Shown: piece by piece, positions 9,812 through 19,060 of the stretch
Layout of the letters: each line of letters begins with the position of its first letter
Numbering within the stretch: the first letter of the stretch is position 1
Assembly: GCA_943840615.1 (NCBI GenBank)
Contig: CALSVI010000004.1
Coordinates: 1-64,000 of the forward strand
Source of the DNA: an uncultured Luminiphilus sp.
Lineage (GTDB): Bacteria > Pseudomonadota > Gammaproteobacteria > Pseudomonadales > Halieaceae
Direction of reading: 5' to 3'
DNA: 64,000 bases
Position numbers and translations under genes: made by a program
Notes under the pieces: generated by a model
The model's database searches: none
Told to the model about the DNA's origin: nothing
The model's input: only the letters and a program-made list of their open reading frames with translations

Positions 9812-10564
9812 CTACATCCGTATGGCGCCATCCAGACGGATCGTTTCACCGTTTAGATACGGGTTTTCTACGATCTGGGTAGCCAGCAACGCGAATTCTT
9901 CTGGTTGCCCCAGGCGCTTGGGATACTGCACGAGGCGTTCCAAGCCTTGGCGAAAATCTTCTGGCATCGCCATCATTGCCGGTGTGCCCATCAGCCCCGG
10001 GGCAATCACATTGACGCGGACGCCCAGCTCCGCCAGATCCCGGGCGATGGGTAACGTCATGCCTACAATGCCGGCCTTGCTGGCGCTATAGGCAGCTTGG
10101 CCCTTCTGGCCATCCATGTACGCCACGGAGGCGGTATTGATCACGACTCCTTTTTCTTCGCCCTCGTTGGTGCTCATCTTTTCCACCGCGAGACGCAAGA
10201 CGTTGAAGGTGCCCACGAGGTTCACGTTAATCACGTTTTGGAACTGGTCCAGCGGGTGGGGACCCTTGCGACTACTGTACGTCTTCGCGCTGGGGCCGAA
10301 ACCGGCGCAGTTGATGCAGACGTCGATCGAGCCAAAATCTGCCACAACTTGATTGATGTTGGTCGCGACATTCTCCTCGCTGGTCACGTTGGTCTCGTAA
10401 TATTTGACCTTTCCGGCATGCGCCTCGGTCAGCGCTTTAGCCTCACCCTCTTGTAAGTCAAACACCGCCACCCTCGCGCCTTTGGCGAGAAACGCTTTGG
10501 CCGCTGCCATGCCCAGACCGCCAGAGCCGCCCGTGATAATGGTGACTTTGTTTTGTAAATCCAT
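9812..10564 (-). CDS. SDR family oxidoreductase (3-hydroxyacyl-CoA dehydrogenase-like)
   Basis: [36 protein letters not shown]. Confidence 0.88.
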   Translation of the reverse strand: MDLQNKVTIITGGSGGLGMAAAKAFLAKGARVAVFDLQEGEAKALTEAHAGKVKYYETNVTSEENVATNINQVVADFGSIDVCINCAGFGPSAKTYSSRKGPHPLDQFQNVINVNLVGTFNVLRLAVEKMSTNEGEEKGVVINTASVAYMDGQKGQAAYSASKAGIVGMTLPIARDLAELGVRVNVIAPGLMGTPAMMAMPEDFRQGLERLVQYPKRLGQPEEFALLATQIVENPYLNGETIRLDGAIRM

Positions 10565-10603
10565 GTTTTTCTCCGTGCGTTGCTGCCTGATTGCGAATCG
10601 GTG

Positions 10604-11881
10604 TCAGGCGTGTTCCTGATTGTATTTTTCGACCTCGACCTGAATCAGATCGGTGAGGTTGTCTGCGGGTGGCTCGGGGAGTAACACCTCACCGCTCTCC
10701 TTTGATGGCAGCAGAATGACGGCGTTACCCAGACTTGATTTTTCGTCTGCGCGGTTCAGGCACCACACATCCAGATGAACCTCGAATCGGCCGTCTCGTT
10801 CGCGCTTGTCGGTGACCTCGCCATGTAGCCATGAGGTGTCACCAAGAAAGTTGAACTTGCGGTGCTGCACCGAGAGCTTCCATAGCCAGCCGTCATCACC
10901 CATCCAGTTGGTCAGCAGATGCGTGAGCCAGACCTCGCGCTGGCCGCCGTAGTCGTATGGTCCGGGGAACCCAAGTTGCTGTGCCCAGTCTTCCTGCCAG
11001 TGGCAGCGCTGAACGGTATCAGGCACTCCGAGGTGATCCTTGGGGAACAGGCCGGGTACTTTTTTGCGAACGTCATAGGTTAGTTTGAATGCTCCGGGGG
11101 GCGAGATCTGCAGGCCCCAGCCCATATGCCAGAGAATCAGATCGGTGAGTTTTAGCGGGCCCTTGACCATTTTTGGCAGGACGTCACCTACTGACACATC
11201 TTCCCAGTAGCGCGGGGTTGCGCCTCTGCGAATCCCATTTTCTGCTTCGTAGCAGGCATCAATTTCGGCCAGCTCTTCATCGGTATAAGGCTCAGGGAGC
11301 GACATCGGTTTCTTTTTCTTCTCGGTCTTTTTATCACCTTTGTCCTGGCGCTCGTTAGCGATGAACAGTCCGCGACGCGCGGCGACCGGCTCCCCATCTT
11401 GGTTGCGCTGGAAGATCCCGCGCACCTCGTGAATCGACTTGCCGCCCATGCGGCCTTCCGCCAGCCGGGTGCCCACCAAGGCCTTGCGTAAGTAGCAGCG
11501 ATCCCCTTCGCGTAAGGGCTTCCACCACTCGAAGGTCATTTCTGCCTGGTAGGCGCCTAATCCAGTCAGCGGATCGCCTTTTAGCTTTTGTTTGAGCTCT
11601 GGGGGTAGGGGCGGGACGTCATTTTCGCCCATGGTGTAGGTAAACCCTGGTGCGGTGATCAAGCCGCCCCAGCGGGTATCGTTGGCATAGTGGGCATCAC
11701 AGTAAAGAGGATTGTCATCACCGTAGCCCCAGCAGAAATGACGCGAGCCGTCCTGAGTGACCACGTCGTTGTGGTAGCGTCGGGGTTCCGGTACCTCTAC
11801 GCCAACACGCTCCTGCATCCTGCGCAGCGTGGCGTCTGTAATTTTGCCAACTTCGGCGTCCTCGCTTTGCTTTTCGCTCAC
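10604..11881 (-). CDS. MaoC/FAS1-like dehydratase, two hotdog segments
   Basis: DDNPLYCDAHYANDTRWGGLITAPGFTYT and a C-terminal region with DYGGQREVWLTHLLTNWMGD. Confidence 0.75.
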   Translation of the reverse strand: MSEKQSEDAEVGKITDATLRRMQERVGVEVPEPRRYHNDVVTQDGSRHFCWGYGDDNPLYCDAHYANDTRWGGLITAPGFTYTMGENDVPPLPPELKQKLKGDPLTGLGAYQAEMTFEWWKPLREGDRCYLRKALVGTRLAEGRMGGKSIHEVRGIFQRNQDGEPVAARRGLFIANERQDKGDKKTEKKKKPMSLPEPYTDEELAEIDACYEAENGIRRGATPRYWEDVSVGDVLPKMVKGPLKLTDLILWHMGWGLQISPPGAFKLTYDVRKKVPGLFPKDHLGVPDTVQRCHWQEDWAQQLGFPGPYDYGGQREVWLTHLLTNWMGDDGWLWKLSVQHRKFNFLGDTSWLHGEVTDKRERDGRFEVHLDVWCLNRADEKSSLGNAVILLPSKESGEVLLPEPPADNLTDLIQVEVEKYNQEHA

Positions 11882-11921
11882 TGACCCGGCTCCTATCTGC
11901 AGCCGGACATTATATATTGAC

Positions 11922-11937
11922 TTTACAGTTGTGACAA
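11922..11937. promoter_or_regulatory. Operator-like site TTTACA-GTTG-TGACAA
   Basis: Matches the recurrent TTTACA-N4-TGwnwA motif, about 40 bp upstream of 11881. Confidence 0.55.
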
Positions 11938-12019
11938 AAATTATGCTCTAGCGCTATTCCGATCCTCTACGATTAGGTAGAGCGTTTAATCCGGGCGCGG
12001 TGAGAGGGGGAAAGACGCG

Positions 12020-12433
12020 TTAGCGTTCTTGCGGTTCAAACAGCGGAAGGTAAATCTCTTCTTGCTGTTTAAACACCACCTGTACCGCCATGCCGATGGA
12101 CACGGCCTCGGGATCGATATTGACGATCTCTGTGCTGAGTCGCAGGCCCGGTTGCTCCTCGAGTTCCACGGCGGCGAAAACATAAGGTACGGGCAGATTT
12201 GGTACCCAAGGCACATGGTTGACGGTAAAGGATGCTACGGTGGCCTTGCCCGACACCGCTTCCGGCGTGACGTCCCGGCTATGACAGGTAGGGCACATGG
12301 GCACGGGGGGGTGAACGTATCGATGACAGGCCTGGCACCGGTTGATCATCAAGCGCCCCGACTGACCGCCCGTCCAGAATGCCTCAGTGTGGGGCTCGAG
12401 GTCAGGTAGTGTTCTGGGTGAGTCTGTCCCCAT
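12020..12433 (-). CDS. Zn-ribbon OB-fold (DUF35) protein
   Basis: CQACHRYVHPPVPMCPTCHSRDV zinc ribbon followed by OB-type sequence. Confidence 0.85.
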   Translation of the reverse strand: MGTDSPRTLPDLEPHTEAFWTGGQSGRLMINRCQACHRYVHPPVPMCPTCHSRDVTPEAVSGKATVASFTVNHVPWVPNLPVPYVFAAVELEEQPGLRLSTEIVNIDPEAVSIGMAVQVVFKQQEEIYLPLFEPQER

Positions 12434-12490
12434 TACTCGTCTATTCCTCGGGTTTCTGCTGATGCGTCTTCATTGGGGCGTCTCGGCGGC

Positions 12491-13978
12491 TCAGGCGGCC
12501 CGAAAATCAATGACCTTGATTTCGAGGTACTCGTTCAATCCCTCTTCACCGTATTCACGGCCAATACCAGATCGCTTATAACCGCCAAAGGGTACGCTGG
12601 GATTCAGTCGGCCACCACCCCCGTTGATCAACACGCCGCCAGTGCGCATCTTCATCCCAATACGATAGGCCTTGCCCGGGTCCTGCGAGAAGACGCCGCC
12701 GCTCAAGCCATATTGAGAATCGTTGGCGATGGCGATGGCTTCCTCCTCGGTGTCAAAGCCAATGACACAGACTACCGGCCCAAAAATTTCCTCCTGCGCA
12801 ATCGCAGTGCTGTTATTGGGGCAGTCGAAGATCGTGGGTTCGATAAAAAAACCGCTATCCATACCCGATGGGATACTGCCGCCGCACACCAGAGTATTGC
12901 CGTCTGCTTTGCCTTGCTCAATGAAGGCGAGCACGCGCTCACGCTGCGCGGCGCTGATCAGAGGGCCCATGCCCGTGTCTGGGTCCGCAGGATTGCCCAG
13001 TTTGACCTGACTTGCCATCGCCTTGAGCATCTCAATGTATTGACCCTTGATGGCGTTGTGCACCAGCTGCCGGGTCTGCAGCACACAGCCCTGGCCGCAT
13101 TGATTGGTAAGGTTGATCAAGCCAGCGAAGGCCGCCTGCTCGAGGTCGGCGTCCTCGCAGACAATCATGGCGGATTTACCGCCGAGCTCGAGAGTCACTC
13201 GCTTCAGCGTAGGCGCCGCCTGTGCCTGAATCATCGCCCCGATTTTGTCAGACCCGGTAAACGATATCTGGTCTACCCTCGGGTCGGTGGTCAGTTTTTC
13301 GCCCACATCAGCCCCGCCGGTGACAATACTGAAGACCCCCGGGGGGAGCCCGACTTCGCTGGCAATGTCGCCCAGAATCAGGGCTTCCAGGGGCGTCTGC
13401 GGCGCAGGTTTTAGGATAAAGGTGCAGCCAGATGCGAGGGCGGGGCCCAGCTTGGCGAGGTTGAGAAAAAACGGGTAGTTGTAGGCGGTAATGCCCACCG
13501 ATACACCCAATGGCTCGTAGACCTTGACGGTGCTACCGAGGGTCTCGCCGCCGGTGGCCCAGTTAGTGTGCGCCGATACAGAGCTCGGTATTACGAATTC
13601 GCGGCGTTCGATCTGGTGGATGTAGTACTGCAGGCCATCCATCGCCATGTCGAATTGCATGATCGAGGCAACGGGCACGATCGAGCCGGCCTCAGCAACG
13701 CAAAGCTGCACAATCTCCTCTTTCCGCATCATCAGGGCGTCATGGAATTGCTGCAAGACACCAGCGCGCTCCCGCCATTCCATTTTCGGCCATGGACCGT
13801 GGTCGAACGCGTCCCTTGCTGCGGCGATGGCTGCATCGGCGTCGGCCGCGGTTCCCACCGGCGCCTTGCCGATGACTTCCTCGGTAGCGGGGTTTATCAC
13901 CGCGGAGGTTTCACCGCCTATTGGCTTTACCCAGCTTCCGCCGATGTACAGTGAGTCAAAATGAGTCGGTAAGGCCAT
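12491..13978 (-). CDS. Aldehyde dehydrogenase family protein
   Basis: ELGGKSAMIV, NQCGQGCVLQTR, EEIFGPVV, PFGGYKRSGIGRE. Confidence 0.93.
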   Translation of the reverse strand: MALPTHFDSLYIGGSWVKPIGGETSAVINPATEEVIGKAPVGTAADADAAIAAARDAFDHGPWPKMEWRERAGVLQQFHDALMMRKEEIVQLCVAEAGSIVPVASIMQFDMAMDGLQYYIHQIERREFVIPSSVSAHTNWATGGETLGSTVKVYEPLGVSVGITAYNYPFFLNLAKLGPALASGCTFILKPAPQTPLEALILGDIASEVGLPPGVFSIVTGGADVGEKLTTDPRVDQISFTGSDKIGAMIQAQAAPTLKRVTLELGGKSAMIVCEDADLEQAAFAGLINLTNQCGQGCVLQTRQLVHNAIKGQYIEMLKAMASQVKLGNPADPDTGMGPLISAAQRERVLAFIEQGKADGNTLVCGGSIPSGMDSGFFIEPTIFDCPNNSTAIAQEEIFGPVVCVIGFDTEEEAIAIANDSQYGLSGGVFSQDPGKAYRIGMKMRTGGVLINGGGGRLNPSVPFGGYKRSGIGREYGEEGLNEYLEIKVIDFRAA

Positions 13979-14060
13979 AGGTTGTTATCCGTCTTTTATC
14001 GTCACGTCCGCTGATCACTAGCGCTGGACACATTGACACTCAGTCCCATGATAAATAAAC

Positions 14061-14076
14061 TTTACATATCTGTATA
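14061..14076. promoter_or_regulatory. Operator-like site TTTACA-TATC-TGTATA
   Basis: Recurrent motif in the divergent promoter between ALDH (-) and ferredoxin (+). Confidence 0.65.
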
Positions 14077-14128
14077 GTATATTGACGTCGCCGCCAGCTG
14101 TCTCGAGGCTGCGGTCAGGAGTGAATCA

Positions 14129-14320
14129 GTGAAGATCCAGGTCGATTGTGAGAAGTGTCAGGGCCACGCGCTATGCGCCTCTCAGGCGCCTGAAGTTTAC
14201 GAATTGGACGACACCGGCTATAACAGCATGGGTAGTTTCACTGTTGTCCAAGGGCAGGAAGAAGCCGCCAAGCGGGGCGCTTCCTGGTGTCCCGAAGGTG
14301 CTATTTCCCTAATAGAGTAG
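14129..14320 (+). CDS. Small ferredoxin, likely [3Fe-4S], P450-associated type
   Basis: CEKCQGHALCASQAPEVYELDDTGY...WCPEGAI. Confidence 0.88.
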   Translation: MKIQVDCEKCQGHALCASQAPEVYELDDTGYNSMGSFTVVQGQEEAAKRGASWCPEGAISLIE

Positions 14321-14329
14321 GGCTCGAGC

Positions 14330-15211
14330 TTGAAATCTACAGATCACTTGCAGGAAGCGAGATTCAACACTTCGACTGGCCTGACACTCGTGGCAGACAT
14401 TGGCGGGCCCGAATCCGGTCAACCGGTCATTCTGCTACATGGGGGAGGCCAGACGCGCCATTCCTGGCGGAAAGCCGCACTGGAATTGGCAGGGGAGGGA
14501 TACAGGGTGATCTCTCTTGATTTGCGAGGGCATGGGGAGAGCCAGTGGTGCCCAGAGGGCCGATACTCGCTTGATGATCATATTGCCGATTTGAACGTCG
14601 TCATAGACTCTTTGCGCTCGGCCCCGGTATTGGTGGGCGCATCACTGGGCGGCGTGGTGTCGCTAGTGGGTCAGGGAGAACAGCGGCTGCCCCGCGCAAG
14701 CGCTCTCGTGCTGGTCGATGTTGTGCCGCGGATGGAGGCCGAAGGGATTCAGGAGATTTTCAATTTTATGTCCGCCAATCCTGACGGGTTCGCGTCTGTC
14801 GATGCGGCAGCCGATGCGGTGGCGGAGTATCTACCGGATCGACCCCGACGCTCGGGTACGCAGGGCCTGCTCAAGAATCTGCGGCAGCGTGACGACGGGC
14901 GCTACTACTGGCATTGGGATCCTGCGATACACGCCCATGGAGGGTCGACCGATCACATGGAAGCTATGGCGCGGCGAATGGAGAAGGCCGCCAAGCAAAT
15001 CGATTTGCCTACGCTGGTAGTGCGAGGAGCGCAAAGCCGGGTGGTGAGTGCGGAGGGTGTGGCGCAGCTGGCAAAGCTCATACCCCACGCGAGCCATGTA
15101 GATGTTGCGGCGGCGGGGCACATGGTGGCAGGCGATCAGAATGACGAGTTTAATGCGGCCATTCTGGCGTTCCTTGCCCGGACCTGCGGGAGTGAAACGC
15201 ATGCCCGTTAG
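14330..15211 (+). CDS. Alpha/beta hydrolase
   Basis: LLHGGGQTRHSW, VGASLGGVVSLV nucleophile elbow, AAGHMVAGDQ. Confidence 0.9.
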   Translation: MKSTDHLQEARFNTSTGLTLVADIGGPESGQPVILLHGGGQTRHSWRKAALELAGEGYRVISLDLRGHGESQWCPEGRYSLDDHIADLNVVIDSLRSAPVLVGASLGGVVSLVGQGEQRLPRASALVLVDVVPRMEAEGIQEIFNFMSANPDGFASVDAAADAVAEYLPDRPRRSGTQGLLKNLRQRDDGRYYWHWDPAIHAHGGSTDHMEAMARRMEKAAKQIDLPTLVVRGAQSRVVSAEGVAQLAKLIPHASHVDVAAAGHMVAGDQNDEFNAAILAFLARTCGSETHAR

Positions 15212-15250
15212 CATTGGCAACATTACTTTCATCACGGTGGGAGCCAACAA

Positions 15251-15919
15251 GTGAAACCATTGGATAATCGCACTGTTGTTATTACGGGGGCATTGGGCGG
15301 TCTGGGCACATCGGTATGCGCGGTGGCTGAATCTCAGGGCGCCCGAGTCGTTCGCTTGGATATTGCCCGCGACGAGAGCCTTGCTGATAGTCACTCGGTG
15401 GATCTCACGAATGCCGAGGCTACCCTTGAATTGATACAAAGTCTCGGGCCTTTCGACGGCCTGATTAATCTCGCTGGTGGCTTTGCCATGGGTTCCGAAA
15501 GCTGGGACCCGAGCGACGACCAATGGGATCTGATGTTCAGTCTTAATGTTGCCACCATGCGCAATGCCATCAAGGCGGCGGTTCCTGTGCTGCTCGAGCA
15601 ACCGATGGCCAGTATCGTTAATGTTGGCGCTTACGGGGCGCGCGAAGGGCAGGGCCATATGGGCGCTTACTGTGCTTCAAAAAGTGTGGTCATGCGTCTC
15701 ACCGAAACGCTTGCAGAGGAACTCAAAACCAAGGGAATTAATGTAAATGGGGTGCTTCCTACCGTGATCGATACGCCCGCCAATCGTGCCGCGATGCCAG
15801 AGGCGGACGCTACCGCCTGGGCATCGTCTGATGACCTGGCTGCCGTGATCTGTTTTTTATCATCCTCGGCAGCGCGAGCGGTCAACGGTGCTTTGATTCC
15901 CGTTAGAGGATTGAGTTAA
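15251..15919 (+). CDS. SDR family oxidoreductase
   Basis: TGALGGLGTSV, GAYCASKSVVMRLTETLAEEL. Confidence 0.87.
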   Translation: MKPLDNRTVVITGALGGLGTSVCAVAESQGARVVRLDIARDESLADSHSVDLTNAEATLELIQSLGPFDGLINLAGGFAMGSESWDPSDDQWDLMFSLNVATMRNAIKAAVPVLLEQPMASIVNVGAYGAREGQGHMGAYCASKSVVMRLTETLAEELKTKGINVNGVLPTVIDTPANRAAMPEADATAWASSDDLAAVICFLSSSAARAVNGALIPVRGLS

Positions 15920-15968
15920 TCATTAGCCCAAGACCAAATGGGGGGGAACTCCAAGCCCCATTTTAAAA

Positions 15969-15984
15969 TTGACAGACCTGTAAA
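15969..15984. promoter_or_regulatory. Operator-like site (reverse strand TTTACA-GGTC-TGTCAA)
   Basis: Recurrent motif upstream of 16108. Confidence 0.5.
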
Positions 15985-16107
15985 CAAATAAATACACTCC
16001 TTGGATCGGAAAAGTGCGAGCGGTGTGTGGGGCGTCTGTCTCGGCCTAACTCTTCTGGCGTCCAGTTTTTCAAATATCAGTTCCATTAATCTGACTAAGT
16101 TATTGGC

Positions 16108-16848
16108 ATGCGTTTGGATTCGAAGGTCATAGCAATTACCGGGGGAAGCCAGGGCCTGGGGAGGGCGCTGGCTAAGGCGTGCTGTAGGGAAGGTGCCCGG
16201 GTTGCCATCATTGGACGCGATTTTCACAAACTAGAGTCGGTTCGAAAGGAGATCGGCGAGAGAGTAGTCTGTTTCCCGTGTGATATTGGCGACTCTGTCG
16301 AGGTGAGTAACACCTTTAAGAAAATTGAAGCCCAAATGGGTGGACTGGATGCCCTTGTAAACAACGCCGGGATATACCCGATATTTAAACTCGAAACGGC
16401 GAGTGATGAGCAGCTGCGTTCAGTCATCAACACCAATTTGCTCGGGGCCATGTACGCTTGCCGCGAGGCAATACCCCTTTTGAAAAAGTCTAGGGGCGAT
16501 ATCATCAATGTGTCGTCTGAGGCCGTTCGTTTCTATCCTCCTTTGTTGAGTGTGTACACTGCCTCAAAGTCGGCGCTGGAGGCTTTTTCGCAGAGCTTGA
16601 GGGTGGAACTAGCGCCCTCAGGTGTTCGTGTGGCAGCTTTACGGGTGGGTCACTTGCTTCGAGAGGACCCCTCTCCTTTAGATGACGAGACTTATGAGCT
16701 GATGATCAAGACCTTCGAGGAAACGGGCTTTATGGCGTCGACCGGAGAAGGCATGCAGCTTGACACCGTTACCTCTGCAGCCATTCATCTTCTGACACTT
16801 CCTGCAGATGCGACCATCGATTTGCTAGAAATCCGGTCCCGGCATTAA
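16108..16848 (+). CDS. SDR family oxidoreductase
   Basis: TGGSQGLGRALAKA, NNAGIYP, YTASKSALEAFSQSLRVEL. Confidence 0.87.
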   Translation: MRLDSKVIAITGGSQGLGRALAKACCREGARVAIIGRDFHKLESVRKEIGERVVCFPCDIGDSVEVSNTFKKIEAQMGGLDALVNNAGIYPIFKLETASDEQLRSVINTNLLGAMYACREAIPLLKKSRGDIINVSSEAVRFYPPLLSVYTASKSALEAFSQSLRVELAPSGVRVAALRVGHLLREDPSPLDDETYELMIKTFEETGFMASTGEGMQLDTVTSAAIHLLTLPADATIDLLEIRSRH

Positions 16849-16901
16849 GGGTAAAGGCCTAGTGAGTCGAATGGGCGGTACCACTCAAGTCACAAGTATT
16901 A

Positions 16902-18152
16902 GTGAGTAACTCTAAACACTCGGAGTTCCGCGACGGCTGGACCACGCTGTTGATTGCACTGAGCGGCGTTGTCACGTCAGCGCACTTCCTCCCTTTATAC
17001 AGCTTTGGGCCGATGGCGCCTGACCTTTCCCGAGCGCTGGATATTCCGCTGGGAGAGCTGCAGCGCTGTATCACCTTCAACTTTGCGGGTATCGCTGTCG
17101 GGTCTCAGTTAGCGGGCTGGCTGATCGATAGATTTTCCCTTCGCTACGCCACGCTGTGTTCCCTAGTGCTGTATGCGATCACATACATCATGATGGGCTC
17201 AGTGCCACTGAGCCAAAATCTTCTTTACGCCTTCTATTTTTTGCTGCCGATTGCGGGGAGCGGCACTCTGCTGGTCACTTGGACAACGATCGTCTGCGCA
17301 AAATTTGAGCGCCAGCGCGGTATCGCACTGGCCATCCTGCTGTCCGGTTCGGGTTTAGTCAGCACTGTCGCCCCACTGCTACTGGCAAGTTATGTCGGCA
17401 CCCCTGACTGGCAGCAAGGCTTTTTTGTCATGGGTATATTGCCGTTAGCGACCCTGATGGTCTGTTTCCTGGCCTTGCCTGCGGGCAATACCAACTTAAG
17501 CCAATGCGGCGATCCGTCCCGTGACTCAGCGACGACTGGGGCCGACGAAGCCTCTAAGCAGGTCTCGGGGGTGAGCTATCAAGAGACGCTGCGTACCCGC
17601 CAGTTCTGGACGATCACCATTGCACTCATTTTGATTGTTTTCGTCATTGTCTCGATGATTACCAATATCGTTCCGATGTTAGTTCAGAAAGGCTTGTCGC
17701 AGTCCGATGCAACGCTGGTATTCAGTGCGTTTGGTTTGGCACTGGTCGCTGGGCGGCTGGGCGCAGGGTTTCTCCTCGATCAATTCTGGGGTCCATTCAT
17801 CGCGTTTTGCGCGCTGATGCTGCCTTCATTTGGATGCATCTTGTTTCTTGTTGCGCCCCCGCATGTGGCGCTGATGGTGTTGGCAACCGTTTTGGTTGGC
17901 TTAGCAGCCGGGGCAGAGTTCGATATTCTCGCTTATTTAGTGTCACGATATTTTGGCTTGCGATCGTATGCCAAGGTGTTTGGCACGGTGTCAGGCACGG
18001 TAGCCTTAGGCAGCGGCATGTCCCCTCTTTTATTCGGCCCTCTAATTGACGGCGCGGGAAACTATGACAGTTTGCTCTTTATCTGTATCGGGCTGGCGGC
18101 AGTCGGGGCCTCGTTGTTCCTCACGCTCGGGCCCTACGCGAAGTTCGAATAG
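16902..18152 (+). CDS. MFS transporter
   Basis: 12-TM-like hydrophobic profile, GFLLDQFWGP, paralogous to 57561-58832. Confidence 0.85.
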   Translation: MSNSKHSEFRDGWTTLLIALSGVVTSAHFLPLYSFGPMAPDLSRALDIPLGELQRCITFNFAGIAVGSQLAGWLIDRFSLRYATLCSLVLYAITYIMMGSVPLSQNLLYAFYFLLPIAGSGTLLVTWTTIVCAKFERQRGIALAILLSGSGLVSTVAPLLLASYVGTPDWQQGFFVMGILPLATLMVCFLALPAGNTNLSQCGDPSRDSATTGADEASKQVSGVSYQETLRTRQFWTITIALILIVFVIVSMITNIVPMLVQKGLSQSDATLVFSAFGLALVAGRLGAGFLLDQFWGPFIAFCALMLPSFGCILFLVAPPHVALMVLATVLVGLAAGAEFDILAYLVSRYFGLRSYAKVFGTVSGTVALGSGMSPLLFGPLIDGAGNYDSLLFICIGLAAVGASLFLTLGPYAKFE

Positions 18153-18255
18153 AGGTACATCACAGATCATCAAGGCGCTTTCATCTACAAAAGGGGAGGG
18201 GGCTTTTTCAGGTCTGCAACCTGCGATCCGGCAAATACAAAGGTGAGCTGACTGG

Positions 18256-19023
18256 TTAACGCCCCTTCCAAACAGGTGCTCTTTTCTCCGCAAAAGCGGT
18301 TGCACCCTCAATGGCGTCCTCGCTATTAAATATGGGCTCCATCAAAACAGCTTGTTCGGCAAACATTGTCGCGTTGGACCAGTCTTGTGCTCCATCGATC
18401 ACCTGCTTACTGACAGATACAGCCAATGGCCCGTTGTTGGCGATTTTCCTGGCCAAGACTGTCGCTTCCTCGAGCGCAGTGCCCGAGGGAACAACCCGGT
18501 TGATCAAGCCCAATTCGTAGGCGCGGCTGGACGTAAAGAAGTCTCCGGTAAGAGCGAGTTCCTTTGCGATCCGGGGTGACACCTGTTTGGGGAGTTTGAC
18601 CAGACCGCCTGCGCCCGCAACCAGTCCGCGTTTGGTTTCTGGGATGCCGAAGGTGGCATCTTCAGCGGCGACAATCAGATCGCTACTGATTGCAATTTCG
18701 AAGCCTCCTGCCAGCGCGTAGCCCTCTACTGCCGCGATCAGGGGTTTAGAGAGCGTATGCTCACAGAGGCCTGCAAAGCCGCGCCCTTCGATCACTGGCG
18801 TCTCACCGCTGACAAATGCTTTGAGATCCATACCAGAGCAAAAAGTCCCCCCCGCACCCGTGATGATGGCGACGCGCAGCGCCGAATCGCTCTCTAACTT
18901 GTCGAGGGCGTTTGAGACCCCTTCTGCGACCGCCTTGTTAACCGCGTTTTTTGCCTGGGGGCGGTTAAGAGTGATGGTGATGATCCCGTCGGCTTCGCTA
19001 ACGATCACTGCTTGGTCAGTCAT
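18256..19023 (-). CDS. Enoyl-CoA hydratase/isomerase family (crotonase)
   Basis: NRPQAKNAVN, GTFCSGMDLKAF, KPLIAAVEGYALAGGFE. Confidence 0.9.
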   Translation of the reverse strand: MTDQAVIVSEADGIITITLNRPQAKNAVNKAVAEGVSNALDKLESDSALRVAIITGAGGTFCSGMDLKAFVSGETPVIEGRGFAGLCEHTLSKPLIAAVEGYALAGGFEIAISSDLIVAAEDATFGIPETKRGLVAGAGGLVKLPKQVSPRIAKELALTGDFFTSSRAYELGLINRVVPSGTALEEATVLARKIANNGPLAVSVSKQVIDGAQDWSNATMFAEQAVLMEPIFNSEDAIEGATAFAEKRAPVWKGR

Positions 19024-19060
19024 TCAATGTCTCCACGTTGTGTTGCCCTTGCGCTGGCGC

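Noticed and set aside
12473-13414. 313-aa + strand ORF
   Set aside because: Antisense shadow of the aldehyde dehydrogenase 12491-13978; no recognisable protein motifs.
14831-15658. 275-aa minus-strand ORF
   Set aside because: Spans the hydrolase and SDR genes in antisense; no motif support.
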